Assembly: GCA_023390555.1 (NCBI GenBank)
Contig: JAEWCQ010000014.1
Location: 62,001-126,000, forward strand
Reading direction: 5' to 3'
DNA from: Bacillota bacterium
GTDB lineage: Bacteria > Bacillota > Clostridia > Lachnospirales > Lachnospiraceae
DNA length: 64,000 nt
Below are positions 8,725-16,296 of this stretch, piece by piece. Below the pieces are notes generated by a model, which saw nothing but the letters and a program-made list of their open reading frames with translations, was not told the DNA's origin and ran no database searches. The first letter of the stretch is position 1. The number at the start of each line of letters is the position of its first letter. A program made the position numbers and the translations under genes.

Positions 8725-8756
8725 TACTGGCATGGGAAACTGTGCCAGTAATTTTT
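8725..8756 (+). terminator. Terminator after lysozyme
   Basis: TACTGGCA (8725-8732) and TGCCAGTA (8743-8750) form a perfect 8-bp stem with a 10-nt loop, followed by ATTTTTAT. It ends the late lysis transcript before the integrase gene. Confidence 0.75.
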
Positions 8757-8795
8757 ATACAATAATAATTGTTAATAGTATTGGGGGGTTTAAAT

Positions 8796-10004
8796 ATAGT
8801 AGAAAATAATGACCTGTTGCAGTTTGCAATAACGGAAGGTATAATAGATTTATCAAGTGTTCGAGAAAAATTAAATATGAAGGAAAGAGAAAAGTTTTTA
8901 TCAGAACATCCATATTCGATATGGCAAGGTGAAAATAAAAAATGGTATACTCGTTTACCTGATGACGACAAGGGAAAGATATTAAAAAAGAGAAATACCA
9001 AGAAAGAAATTGAAGACCTAGTTGTGAAATATTACAAGGATCTTGTGTGCGAACCAACAGTAAATAAGATGCTTGAGGAATGGATTGCTGAAAAATATGA
9101 TTTAAAAGAGATTTCAAAAAGTTGTTATGACAGATATATTTGTGATTATAATAGATATCTCAAAAAATCAGCATTCGGAAAGCTGAAAATCAGAAATATC
9201 ACTGAATTGGATATGGAAATGTTCATCAGAATGACCATATCTGAACTGCAATTAACATCTAAGGCTTATTCTGGTTTAAGAACCTTATTAAAAGGTACTT
9301 TCGCATATGCAAAAAAACATAACAATACAACTATAAGTATATCTAATTTCTTTGGTGACTTGCAATTATCGAAAACAGTATTTAAAAAGAATTTAAAAGA
9401 CAAAACTACTCAAGTATATTCGGAAGATGAAATAGTAATAATCACAGACTATTTAAAAAAGCTGAAGTCTTTAGAATGTTTGGGAATATTATTAGTATTT
9501 CAGACTGGTCTTAGAGTGGGAGAGTTGGCAGCACTCAAACAAGAAGATGTTGTCGGTAGAGGGCTAAATATTAGGAGAACAGAAGTAAAATTTAAGGATG
9601 AAAAGACAGGTAAGCAACAGCATATTGTTAAAGATTTTCCTAAGTCAGATGCAGGATTTAGAACGCTAATTATGTCAAAGGAAGCAAAGAATACGATTGA
9701 GAATATCTTAGCATTGAATCCAGACGGTGAGTATCTTTTTTATAAAAATAATCACAGAATATTAGCTATTAATTTTGGTTTCAGATTAAAAGGTATATGC
9801 AAAGAACTGAATATATCTTTTAGATCGATGCATAAAATAAGGAAAACATACGGAACAACGTTAATTGACAATAATGTAGATGAAAGTACCGTTGTAGAAC
9901 AAATGGGACATAGTGATATTAAGTGCACAAAACAGTATTATTACTTTGGGAACAAGTCAACTCAAAAGAAGATTGAGCAGATTGATAGTGCTATTTCATG
10001 GTAA
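8796..10004 (+). CDS. int: Phage tyrosine recombinase/integrase
   Basis: About 402 residues from the proposed start. A G6 ribosome site at 8783-8788 points to ATA at 8796 or a nearby near-cognate codon; upstream TTG codons (8769, 8781) precede or overlap that site, and the first in-frame ATG (8877) would remove a conserved opening (DLLQFAITEGIIDLSSV). An N-terminal AP2-like/SAM-like arm-binding region precedes the catalytic domain: Arg in TGLRVGELAAL, HKIRKT (H-x-x-R), GHSD and Tyr in the QYYYF run near the end. All catalytic residues appear intact. Its place beside a T-arm-like sequence fits integration at a tRNA or tmRNA 3' end. Confidence 0.9.
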   Translation: MVENNDLLQFAITEGIIDLSSVREKLNMKEREKFLSEHPYSIWQGENKKWYTRLPDDDKGKILKKRNTKKEIEDLVVKYYKDLVCEPTVNKMLEEWIAEKYDLKEISKSCYDRYICDYNRYLKKSAFGKLKIRNITELDMEMFIRMTISELQLTSKAYSGLRTLLKGTFAYAKKHNNTTISISNFFGDLQLSKTVFKKNLKDKTTQVYSEDEIVIITDYLKKLKSLECLGILLVFQTGLRVGELAALKQEDVVGRGLNIRRTEVKFKDEKTGKQQHIVKDFPKSDAGFRTLIMSKEAKNTIENILALNPDGEYLFYKNNHRILAINFGFRLKGICKELNISFRSMHKIRKTYGTTLIDNNVDESTVVEQMGHSDIKCTKQYYYFGNKSTQKKIEQIDSAISW

Positions 10005-10082
10005 AAAATAGCTGCTTTGAGGTAACACTAGGTAACAATTATTTAATATTATTAAATTATTGTAACCCAGTAAAATCAATGG

Positions 10083-10136
10083 TCGCGGGCTTTTGGGTCA
10101 AATGAATCTTAGGGTTCGACTCCCGTCTAGTCCATC
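10083..10136 (+). other. Putative prophage attachment site (attR) with tRNA/tmRNA 3'-end-like sequence
   Basis: About 75 bp after the integrase stop lies a sequence ending GGTTCGACTCCCGTCTAGTCCAT. GGTTCGACTCCC is a T-arm signature, but the outer stem positions do not pair, so this is not a functional tRNA. It is best read as the duplicated 3' end left by integration. The matching attL and intact RNA gene should be left of the window. Confidence 0.55.
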
Positions 10137-10214
10137 GTAAAGCCTTATAGAAAGGTTTTTTCAGACACTTGATTTGAAAAGGTAACACTTTATAACCTCA
10201 TAATATTTAAAGAT

Positions 10215-10254
10215 AAAAATAAAAACACTACGATATGTAGTGTCTTTATTTTTG
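10215..10254. terminator. Bidirectional terminator
   Basis: ACACTAC (10225-10231) and GTAGTGT (10237-10243) form the core stem. Flanking A-rich and T-rich arms extend the pairing to about 16 bp with one mismatch. It would stop transcripts from either side at the prophage/chromosome boundary. Confidence 0.75.
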
Positions 10255-10263
10255 TATTTAAAA

Positions 10264-10292
10264 TTGACAAATAATTTAATAAATCATATGAT
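10264..10292 (+). promoter_or_regulatory. SigA promoter for the 87-aa gene
   Basis: TTGACA (10264-10269), 17-bp spacer, TATGAT (10287-10292). Predicted start of transcription is near 10299, about 64 bp before the coding start. Confidence 0.75.
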
Positions 10293-10362
10293 TTATGTGC
10301 ATGCATCATATTGTTGTGCATTAGGATATGAGTAATGAAAAACGCAAAGAGAGGGGTACAGT

Positions 10363-10626
10363 ATGGAGTTTTATTTTAAAACAAAAGGAGCAAAGACACA
10401 TCTTTACCGAGAGAATGGATTATTTGATGAAGATTTAGGCGCTTTATCAGAGAAACTTAGGGGGAAATTAAAAACGAAGAACTTTACAGGAGAAAATTTT
10501 GAGCTAGAAGATATTTCTGGATTTTTTTCAAAAGGAAAAAAGTATTCCATCAAGAGTTCTAAAGGAATAAATGGTATTATTGAGAAAAAAGGATTCGGTG
10601 ACCGATACATATTGATTTCTAAATAA
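10363..10626 (+). CDS. Hypothetical small protein, 87 aa
   Basis: A soluble, Lys/Phe/Gly-rich protein with no signal peptide or membrane segment, preceded by GAGAGGGG and by a strong promoter with its own upstream terminator. It therefore looks like an expressed single-gene unit. It contains FYFKTKGAKTHLYRENG, a FELEDISGFFSKGKKY middle and an IIEKKGFGDRYILISK end, compatible with a small beta-rich fold. The family is not recognised. Its position just outside the putative attR suggests an accessory gene, either phage-borne cargo or an older insertion. Confidence 0.6.
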   Translation: MEFYFKTKGAKTHLYRENGLFDEDLGALSEKLRGKLKTKNFTGENFELEDISGFFSKGKKYSIKSSKGINGIIEKKGFGDRYILISK

Positions 10627-10771
10627 ATGATAAAGATCCAATTAGGTCAAAAAAAATTGATGTAAATTTATGTGACAGATAAAGAACAAAAAATCCAATA
10701 GGGAAGAATGAATTTAAAACTATTGTATAATGTGATTTTATATAGAAAATTTGATTGGAGGATTATGTTTC

Positions 10772-11041
10772 ATGATAAACGCAGGATTAAAAATTCAGAA
10801 ATTTGCGAGTATTCTTTTGCTTTGTGGAGTGATAGGCGGAGTTGTTTTATTTTGGATTTCGTGTACTCATGATGGAGAAATTTTAGCAGGACTGGGAATA
10901 AAGGAATCTATAAAATTGATAATATCTAGTATAATTTTATATTTTGTTATATGTGGTTTTGGAGTTTTAGTGGAAAATAGTGAAGAAATTAAAAGACAGA
11001 ATAAAAAAATAATATATTTATTAGAAAAAACAGAAAAGTAA
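10772..11041 (+). CDS. Hypothetical small membrane protein, 89 aa
   Basis: ATG at 10772 follows GGAGGA with 9-bp spacing; the longer frame opened by TTG at 10751 contains that ribosome site and is rejected. Two transmembrane helices (about residues 12-32 and 47-67) flank a short loop, HDGEILAGLGIKESIKL, and a basic amphipathic tail (SEEIKRQNKKIIYLLEKTEK) follows. A TATAAT at 10726-10731 could be its -10 box, though the -35 is poor. The family is not recognised. Codon use is very AT-rich, like the neighbouring 87-aa gene. Confidence 0.6.
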   Translation: MINAGLKIQKFASILLLCGVIGGVVLFWISCTHDGEILAGLGIKESIKLIISSIILYFVICGFGVLVENSEEIKRQNKKIIYLLEKTEK

Positions 11042-11543
11042 TATATTTTAGGAATGACCTGCCTGATCTTTGCCAATAGGTCAAACAGCCTCTTTTGCTT
11101 GTGCATTTTTTCATCAAAATGGGAGATTTGATCTATTTTAATTTTGCGAATTCTGTAGATTTTCGTGTTGAATTTTATCTTTTACGAGGATTATCCATCC
11201 TTTCTGGTTGCAAACATTAAAAAAAGAAACGTATTATAGAGGGTGTATAGCCTTTGCTTTTCTCACATAATGATTAAAATTAAAAAAGGGTTTTGTTTGC
11301 GTGAATAACGCAAAAGACTGGATACTTAGGGGAGTACACCCCAAATCTTACGACTCAGGGTGCATGAGTTATGAAAATTATATTAGCTGATAGCTAATAC
11401 TTATTAAGTATAACACATTTTTGAAATGATTGTATAAAATGTATATTAATTATTTCTTAAATGATATACATAATTTGTTGACCGATTTCTAGAAAATGGC
11501 ATAACTATTTTATTGGTTTACGAATGCATGTGGAGAGAATACA
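11042..11543. other. Gene-poor gap holding repeat A1
   Basis: Apart from element A1 (11296-11405) no gene is supported. A short minus-strand open stretch near 11045-11130 reads DEKMHKQKRLFDLLAKIRQ, which looks coding-like, but no start or family could be defined and it may be a gene remnant. A TTGACC at 11478 has no good -10 partner before the acetyltransferase gene. Confidence 0.5.
11296..11405 (+). repeat. Element A copy 1 (structured intergenic repeat)
   Basis: Order of parts: hairpin TTTGCGT/ACGCAAA (11296-11314), GGGGAG (11329-11334), second hairpin TACACCC/GGGTGCA (11335-11364, with one A-C mismatch), then ATGAGTTATGAAAATTATAT and a small palindrome TTAGCT/AGCTAA. The mini-ORF from ATG 11371 reads only MKIILADS because one A is missing relative to the other copies. 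The same architecture recurs at 22859-22965 (+) and 33550-33661 (-). Confidence 0.8.
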
Positions 11544-12002
11544 ATGATGATCAGAAAATATAAGACAACAGATTGTGAAGAAATTGCTCAATTATTTTAT
11601 GAAACGGTTCATAGTGTAAATGCAAGAGACTATTCCAGTGAGCAACGGAACGCATGGGTTACAGGATCTGTTGACATGCAGGTATGGAATCATTCTTTTT
11701 TAAAACACTATACCATGGTAGCCGTAGATGATGAACGAATTGTTGGATTTGGAGATATTGATCGTACGGGATATCTTGATCACCTCTTTATACACAAGGA
11801 CTATCAGGGAAAAGGTGTTGCAAGTGTTTTGTGTAATGAGCTTGAAATGTACGCTTTTAAAAATGGAGCATCTGTATTATCTACTCATACCTCCATTACA
11901 GCAAAACCATTTTTTCAGAGACGTGGCTACGAAATGATGAAGGAGCAGCAAGTTGAACGAAATGGAGTAAAGCTCACTAATTTTGTTATGAAAAAGGTAT
12001 AG
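11544..12002 (+). CDS. GNAT family N-acetyltransferase
   Basis: A 152-residue protein with the Gcn5-related fold: IRKYKTTDCEEIAQLFYETVHSVN at the N-terminus, ERIVGFGDID for strand 4, LDHLFIHKDYQGKGVASVLCNELE containing the acetyl-CoA pyrophosphate loop (Q/R-x-x-G-x-A variant QGKGVAS), and SVLSTHTSITAKPFFQRRGYEM near the end. This is close to the YafP/PhnO-like branch that acetylates small amines or drugs. Substrate unknown. Two ATGs (11544, 11547) are both plausible after GGAGAG. It stands alone without operon partners. Confidence 0.85.
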   Translation: MMIRKYKTTDCEEIAQLFYETVHSVNARDYSSEQRNAWVTGSVDMQVWNHSFLKHYTMVAVDDERIVGFGDIDRTGYLDHLFIHKDYQGKGVASVLCNELEMYAFKNGASVLSTHTSITAKPFFQRRGYEMMKEQQVERNGVKLTNFVMKKV

Positions 12003-12220
12003 ACATATATAGATTTTTATGTTTGGTATTTCTGCCTGTTAATACATATAAAAGAATATATTTTTACTTAGAAGAAGTTTCCGATAATTTTAAAGAGGTA
12101 CGATTCTATCATCGCAATAGATGCAGGGAGAAGTTGAAGTATTAGGTAGTTTACAATGTTTCGCTGACACTAACAGTATTCTATTACTCCTCAATAGGAA
12201 ATAAAGGGGAAACATTTAAT

Positions 12221-12862
12221 ATGATGAATATAATGATCAAATATGGCTGGTATGCTTTACTGATTGCTGTTATTGGGGAAATGCTTATACCAATTATTCT
12301 TGCTCCGTTTTATAAGGGATACAGTCACACTACAATGGCAATCAGTACGTTGGGAAATCGAAATAGCCCGGTTAGACTTCCATTCAATCTATGGATGTTG
12401 TTTGCGGGCTTATTGTTTTTGAAAGCGACCCCTGCAATATACAATACCTACTATCAGGTATCAAAGTCTTTAACCATGGTATCTATAGTATTTATTACAA
12501 TTTTTGCTGTGGGGGCATGTATATTTACCAGCTTTTTCAGTGTTAACGAAACGAAGGATGTGGTCACTACTGCCTCAAAAATACATGGTGCCGGTTCAGC
12601 TATTGGCTTTATGCTCTTTTTGTTTGTGCCACTGTTCTTGACAATACTCTCATTTAAAACCAATGATAAAGTAACCGGATTTATATCGGCTATTTCATTT
12701 GTGCTTGCCCTGCTGTTCTTCGCATTGTTTATCATGGCAGATAAGCCAGGATTGCAGCGAACATTCGTAGCCAAAGAGGGGCTATGGCAAAGAATGAATT
12801 TGCTGTTTCTTTATCTGCCCCTTGGATTCATTGCCATAAGAAATATTTTGGGTTCCAAGTAA
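12221..12862 (+). CDS. DUF998 family integral membrane protein
   Basis: A 213-residue protein with about six hydrophobic helices and the family hallmarks YSHTTMAISTLGNRNSPV near residues 37-54 and the internal K-x-H-G-A-G-S at about 123-129. The family is widespread and of undefined function in Gram-positive bacteria. Start ATG at 12221 follows AAAGGGGA. The gene lies alone between the acetyltransferase and VOC genes in the same direction, with a 218-bp unexplained gap upstream. Confidence 0.8.
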   Translation: MMNIMIKYGWYALLIAVIGEMLIPIILAPFYKGYSHTTMAISTLGNRNSPVRLPFNLWMLFAGLLFLKATPAIYNTYYQVSKSLTMVSIVFITIFAVGACIFTSFFSVNETKDVVTTASKIHGAGSAIGFMLFLFVPLFLTILSFKTNDKVTGFISAISFVLALLFFALFIMADKPGLQRTFVAKEGLWQRMNLLFLYLPLGFIAIRNILGSK

Positions 12863-12938
12863 AACAATTGGATATCATACTTAAGACGAAAAAATATTCA
12901 AGAAGCATTGGAAAATGGGAAATCGCTGGAGGACGAAC

Positions 12939-13301
12939 ATGAAACTTAAAAATGTGCTTATCGTAGTGAATGATATGGAGAAATCAATGGCCTTTTACAG
13001 GGAATTATTCGGACTCGATGTTGTGCTTGCGAAGGAAGGAAACGTAATTTTGACGGAAGGTCTGGTTCTGCAGGATGCAAGCATATGGAAGAAGTTTATA
13101 GAAAAAGATGTTATTCCACAAAATAACGCGGCAGAACTCTATTTTGAAGAGCAGGATATAGAAGGTTTTGTTAAGAAGCTGGAAAACTACAAAGAACCGA
13201 TTCATTACGTTCAACGTTTAACAGAACATACGTGGGGGCAAAAGGCAGTTCGGTTTTATGACCCTGCCGGTAATCTCATAGAAGTGGGAACACCTATGTG
13301 A
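12939..13301 (+). CDS. VOC superfamily (glyoxalase/bleomycin resistance-like) protein
   Basis: A 120-residue single-unit VOC protein. It opens MKLKNVLIVVNDMEKSMAFYRELFGLDVV and ends VRFYDPAGNLIEVGTPM, the paired beta-alpha-beta-beta-beta signatures. ATG 12939 follows GGAGG by 6 bp; the longer frame from 12915 includes that site and is rejected. The metal-binding Glu in LIEVG is present, but the N-terminal His is replaced (KNVLIVV), so catalysis is uncertain. Such stand-alone proteins act as dimers in detoxification or drug binding. Substrate unknown. Confidence 0.82.
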   Translation: MKLKNVLIVVNDMEKSMAFYRELFGLDVVLAKEGNVILTEGLVLQDASIWKKFIEKDVIPQNNAAELYFEEQDIEGFVKKLENYKEPIHYVQRLTEHTWGQKAVRFYDPAGNLIEVGTPM

Positions 13302-13478
13302 AAAATTAGCTTCAGAGGAGAAGCGCATTTACCCCTGTAGTGCCGGCCTGTCATAGAAATAAAGCGCATTGGAATTCCATTATTCTGGATGAAACTGTGC
13401 CGGAGGGGGATTTGCAGGATGCTTGAGGAAAGTGATGCGGGTAAAAGCAAAGGCATCAGAGAAAAAGAAGGAGAATAG

Positions 13479-13706
13479 ATGCAGATGAATGGAACAGTGA
13501 GAGGGAATATTAAAATAGGTGCAAAGGTTTTGGTGGTGCAGAAGCAGGACCAGCGAACTGGAAAATTAACAGAAGGTATTGTGATGCGTATTCTTACGAA
13601 TTCACAGAATCATCCAAGAGGGATCAAGGTCATGCTGGAAGGCGGGATCGTAGGCAGAGTGCAGGAGATATGTGAAACACCGGATGCCAGCAGTAATAAG
13701 AATTAG
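13479..13706 (+). CDS. ywbE: YwbE family protein
   Basis: A 75-residue protein matching the YwbE family: NIKIGAKVLVVQKQDQRTGKLTEGIV, then RILTNSQNHPRGIKVML and GGIVGRVQEI. The family is a small conserved beta-barrel-like protein in Firmicutes with no settled function. Start could be ATG 13479 or 13485; GGAG lies upstream. It is followed 18 bp later by the ArsC/Spx-like gene, so the two are probably co-transcribed. Confidence 0.85.
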   Translation: MQMNGTVRGNIKIGAKVLVVQKQDQRTGKLTEGIVMRILTNSQNHPRGIKVMLEGGIVGRVQEICETPDASSNKN

Positions 13707-13724
13707 GAAAGGTCAGGATATACG

Positions 13725-14066
13725 ATGAACATACAGATATTTGGCACAACGAAGTGCTTTGATACGAAGAAAGCGCAGAGGTATTTTAAGGAACGTGGTG
13801 TAAAGTACCAATTCATCGACTTAAAGGAAAAAGGACTGAGCAAAGGTGAATACACTAGCGTAAGGCAGTCAGTTGGTGGTTTGGATAAGCTGTTAAACTC
13901 TAATTGTAAGGACAAGAATGCATTGGCCTTGATTCAGTACATATCCGATGAAGAGAAGGATGAAAAGGTATTAGAAAATCAGCAGGTACTGCTGACACCC
14001 ATTGTTCGAAATGGTAAGAACGCAACGACAGGCTACCAGCCCGATGTGTGGAAGAGCTGGGATTAA
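13725..14066 (+). CDS. ArsC/Spx-family thioredoxin-like protein
   Basis: A 113-residue protein beginning MNIQIFGTTKCFDTKKAQRYF. The single Cys in the T-K-C-x-D-T motif matches the ArsC/YffB-like branch rather than the C-x-x-C of true Spx. The C-terminal VLLTPIVRNGKNATTGYQPDVWKSW resembles the substrate-binding loop of this family. Likely a glutaredoxin-type reductase or regulator. It forms a probable operon with ywbE. True arsenate reductase activity is doubtful since no ars genes are nearby. Confidence 0.78.
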   Translation: MNIQIFGTTKCFDTKKAQRYFKERGVKYQFIDLKEKGLSKGEYTSVRQSVGGLDKLLNSNCKDKNALALIQYISDEEKDEKVLENQQVLLTPIVRNGKNATTGYQPDVWKSWD

Positions 14067-14123
14067 GAAGGAAACAGCGGAGAAGTATCCGGTAAAAGGA
14101 TACATTTTCAGGGAGATAATTGT

Positions 14124-14193
14124 CGAATGGTATTGCATATATGGAAGCGGTTCATTATAATAATTTTAATGCTAAATTATTACCATTCGGAGG
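14124..14193 (+). promoter_or_regulatory. Long-range inverted repeat touching the ribosome site of the GGDEF gene
   Basis: CGAATGGTA (14124-14132) is the exact complement of TACCATTCG (14181-14189), whose last G is the first base of the GGAGG ribosome site. Pairing would place the ribosome site at the base of a stem and could limit translation. A regulatory effect is inference. Confidence 0.4.
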
Positions 14194-14202
14194 AAATACC
14201 AT

Positions 14203-15105
14203 ATGATTGAAAAGATAACCCTAAGTGAATTACAGAAAAACTTGGATTTTTTTCATAAAATGTATGATATGGTACGTATTATAGATCCTATTCATAAGAG
14301 TGTGATAGAATATCGCAGCAGCGGTACTATGCAGACAAGTGAAACTTGTTTTGCTTACTGGGGAAATGATCGGATTTGTGATAACTGTATTTCAATGCGA
14401 GCGTATCGTGAGCAAAAGAGCTTTATGAAACTGGAGCATAATCCTGATGCAGTTATGCTGGTTACAGCAGTACCGATAGATTCAGCCCAACAGCCTGTGG
14501 TGCTGGAACTCTTGAAAAATGCAACGGATACCATGATGATTGGGGAAGGTGCGTTTTACAAGGGGGATATATTATTTAATGCGGTGCAGGATATGAGTGA
14601 TATGATTATTCGGGACGAGCTGACTTCCATCTATAACCGTAGATTTCTGGATGAACGATTACCTTCTGATATTGTAACTGCCATAACCAGGCAAACGCCA
14701 CTATCGTTAATTTTTATAGATATTGATAATATGAAAATTGCAAACGATACGATCGGACATGCAGCGGGTGACAAACTCTTAATACATACCTCAAAAATAA
14801 TTGAGGAAAATATTCGAAGCAAAACAGATTGGGTGGCCCGCTACGGAGGGGATGAGTTTGTAGTATGTTTGAATCATGCAGACAATGAGGCTGCACTTCG
14901 TGTTTCGAAACAGATTGAGGATGGTTTTCAAAGTGCTGCGCTTTCTGTACAGGACAGCGAAATTACAATAAAAGCATCATTTGGTGTAGTTACAATGCCT
15001 GAGTCTGGGTTAACAGCGGCAGAATTGATTGATCTGGCTGATAAACGTATGTACGCCTCGAAAAAAAGACATAAAAAAGCAATAGAGGATTTAGAGAAAC
15101 ATTAG
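14203..15105 (+). CDS. Diguanylate cyclase with N-terminal PAS-like sensor
   Basis: A 300-residue cytoplasmic protein. Residues about 10-115 form a PAS-like domain with a Cys cluster (Cys49, Cys59, Cys62 in ICDNC) that may bind a cofactor or respond to redox state. Residues 135-295 are a GGDEF domain: RDELTSIYNRRFLDE, FIDIDNMKIANDTIGHAAGD, and an intact catalytic RYGGDEF (GGDEF 215-219). It converts two GTP to c-di-GMP. The usual inhibitory RxxD site is absent (SKTD), so product inhibition through that site is not expected. The EAL protein at 33804 is a possible opposing enzyme. Confidence 0.92.
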   Translation: MIEKITLSELQKNLDFFHKMYDMVRIIDPIHKSVIEYRSSGTMQTSETCFAYWGNDRICDNCISMRAYREQKSFMKLEHNPDAVMLVTAVPIDSAQQPVVLELLKNATDTMMIGEGAFYKGDILFNAVQDMSDMIIRDELTSIYNRRFLDERLPSDIVTAITRQTPLSLIFIDIDNMKIANDTIGHAAGDKLLIHTSKIIEENIRSKTDWVARYGGDEFVVCLNHADNEAALRVSKQIEDGFQSAALSVQDSEITIKASFGVVTMPESGLTAAELIDLADKRMYASKKRHKKAIEDLEKH

Positions 15106-15130
15106 ACCTCTATACGATCGGAATAGATTT

Positions 15131-15162
15131 AAAGCAATCTGAACAATGGGGTTGCTTTTTTG
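15131..15162 (+). terminator. Terminator after diguanylate cyclase
   Basis: AAAGCAATC pairs with GGTTGCTTT with one G-T pair, followed by a T run. It lies between convergent genes. Confidence 0.65.
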
Positions 15163-15230
15163 TTGGAATTCTATCATGGTTATTTCACTTGATGAAAAGT
15201 GGAAATGACCCATCTCAAAAATCTAAATTA

Positions 15231-16139
15231 TTATTTCGTGTGGATATGATCGATTTCGATATCATATCCGAGTTCCTGCATCCAATTAAGAAATAATGCT
15301 ACCGCTCTGGGCATATTATGTTCATGGATCAGATAGGAAAAGTACCGATCATATTCTTCTGTTAATGGAATCATTTTCACTTCTCCATTTTTAATGGCAT
15401 CCGCTACGACCAAAGAAGATATGAAGCTGATTCCCATATTATTCTTCACAGCTTCCTTAATTGAATAATTGCTTCCCAGAGTGATTAGGTTTTTGGGAGA
15501 TATACCATGTTGATTCAAAAAAATATTTAGATTTTCACCGGTTCCCGACCCCTTTTCCCGATGAATCCAAGTTTGATTGGATAAGTATTTTTTTAAGTCG
15601 TTGTCTGGGGAAAATGGAAAAGAAATAGGAGCCACGATAATCATATTGTCTTTATAAAAATTATGGTAGCTATAATTTTCTACCGGGATACTTCCTTCCA
15701 CCAGTGCAATATCAATATCATATTTTTTGAATTTTTCATAAATGTGCTCTGTGTTTTCAACGGTCATTTCCAGTTTTACATTCGGATATTTCTCCATGAA
15801 GCTGCTCAAGATAGAAGGAAGGAGAAATTCACCGATTGTCATGCTGGCACCGATTCTTAGTGTTCCGCAGGAGGAAGTGTCATATTGCAAAAGTTCTTCC
15901 TTTGTTTCTTCTAAAATGGTTAGTACCTGTTTGGCTTTCTTATAAAGCAGTTCCCCCTGCTCTGTAATAAAGATGTTTCTTTGCTTATTGGAACGTTCGA
16001 TGAGTCTGACCTTGAAGTAATGTTCCAGGTTCGCAATATGAAGGCTGACGCTGGGTTGTGAAAGATTCGTAGCGGCTGCAGCTTTTGTAAAGCTCTTATG
16101 ATCCACTACAGCTATGAATGTTTTTAATTCTTCAATCAA
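15231..16139 (-). CDS. LysR family transcriptional regulator
   Basis: A 302-residue protein started at TTG 16139, which lies 6 bp after GAGGTG and gives the canonical LysR opening IEELKTFIAVVDHKSFTKAAAATNLSQPSVSLHI. The ATG at 16160 would add seven residues spanning the ribosome site. The winged helix-turn-helix is at residues 1-65 and a periplasmic-binding-like effector domain at about 90-300. Divergent orientation to the siroheme reductase gene 157 bp away strongly suggests it controls that gene, as CysL and similar regulators do for sulfite reductases. The inducer is unknown. Confidence 0.88.
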   Translation of the reverse strand: MIEELKTFIAVVDHKSFTKAAAATNLSQPSVSLHIANLEHYFKVRLIERSNKQRNIFITEQGELLYKKAKQVLTILEETKEELLQYDTSSCGTLRIGASMTIGEFLLPSILSSFMEKYPNVKLEMTVENTEHIYEKFKKYDIDIALVEGSIPVENYSYHNFYKDNMIIVAPISFPFSPDNDLKKYLSNQTWIHREKGSGTGENLNIFLNQHGISPKNLITLGSNYSIKEAVKNNMGISFISSLVVADAIKNGEVKMIPLTEEYDRYFSYLIHEHNMPRAVALFLNWMQELGYDIEIDHIHTK

Positions 16140-16160
16140 AACGATCACCTCGTATTTCAT

Positions 16161-16287
16161 TGTGGGAATGGGAAAGCATTTGGTTGGACATCAGAAATGC
16201 TAATAGGTTTAATAAAAAACATATATTATACTTATTAGTTAAGACACAGTATACTACAGGCAGGAACATAAAACAACAGGAATAGGA
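16161..16287. promoter_or_regulatory. Divergent LysR/siroheme-reductase control region
   Basis: TATACT at 16250-16255 is a fair -10 box for the reductase but has no consensus -35, as expected for an activator-dependent promoter. CTAATAG (near 16200) and CTTATTAG (near 16231) are AT-rich half-sites that could bind LysR. Operator assignment is inference. Confidence 0.4.
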
Positions 16288-16296
16288 GTGGGAATA

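Noticed and set aside
10083..10136. A tRNA gene at the T-arm-like sequence
   Set aside because: Only the TTCGACT loop and three stem pairs are present; acceptor, D and anticodon arms cannot be formed. It is kept only as a putative attachment site.
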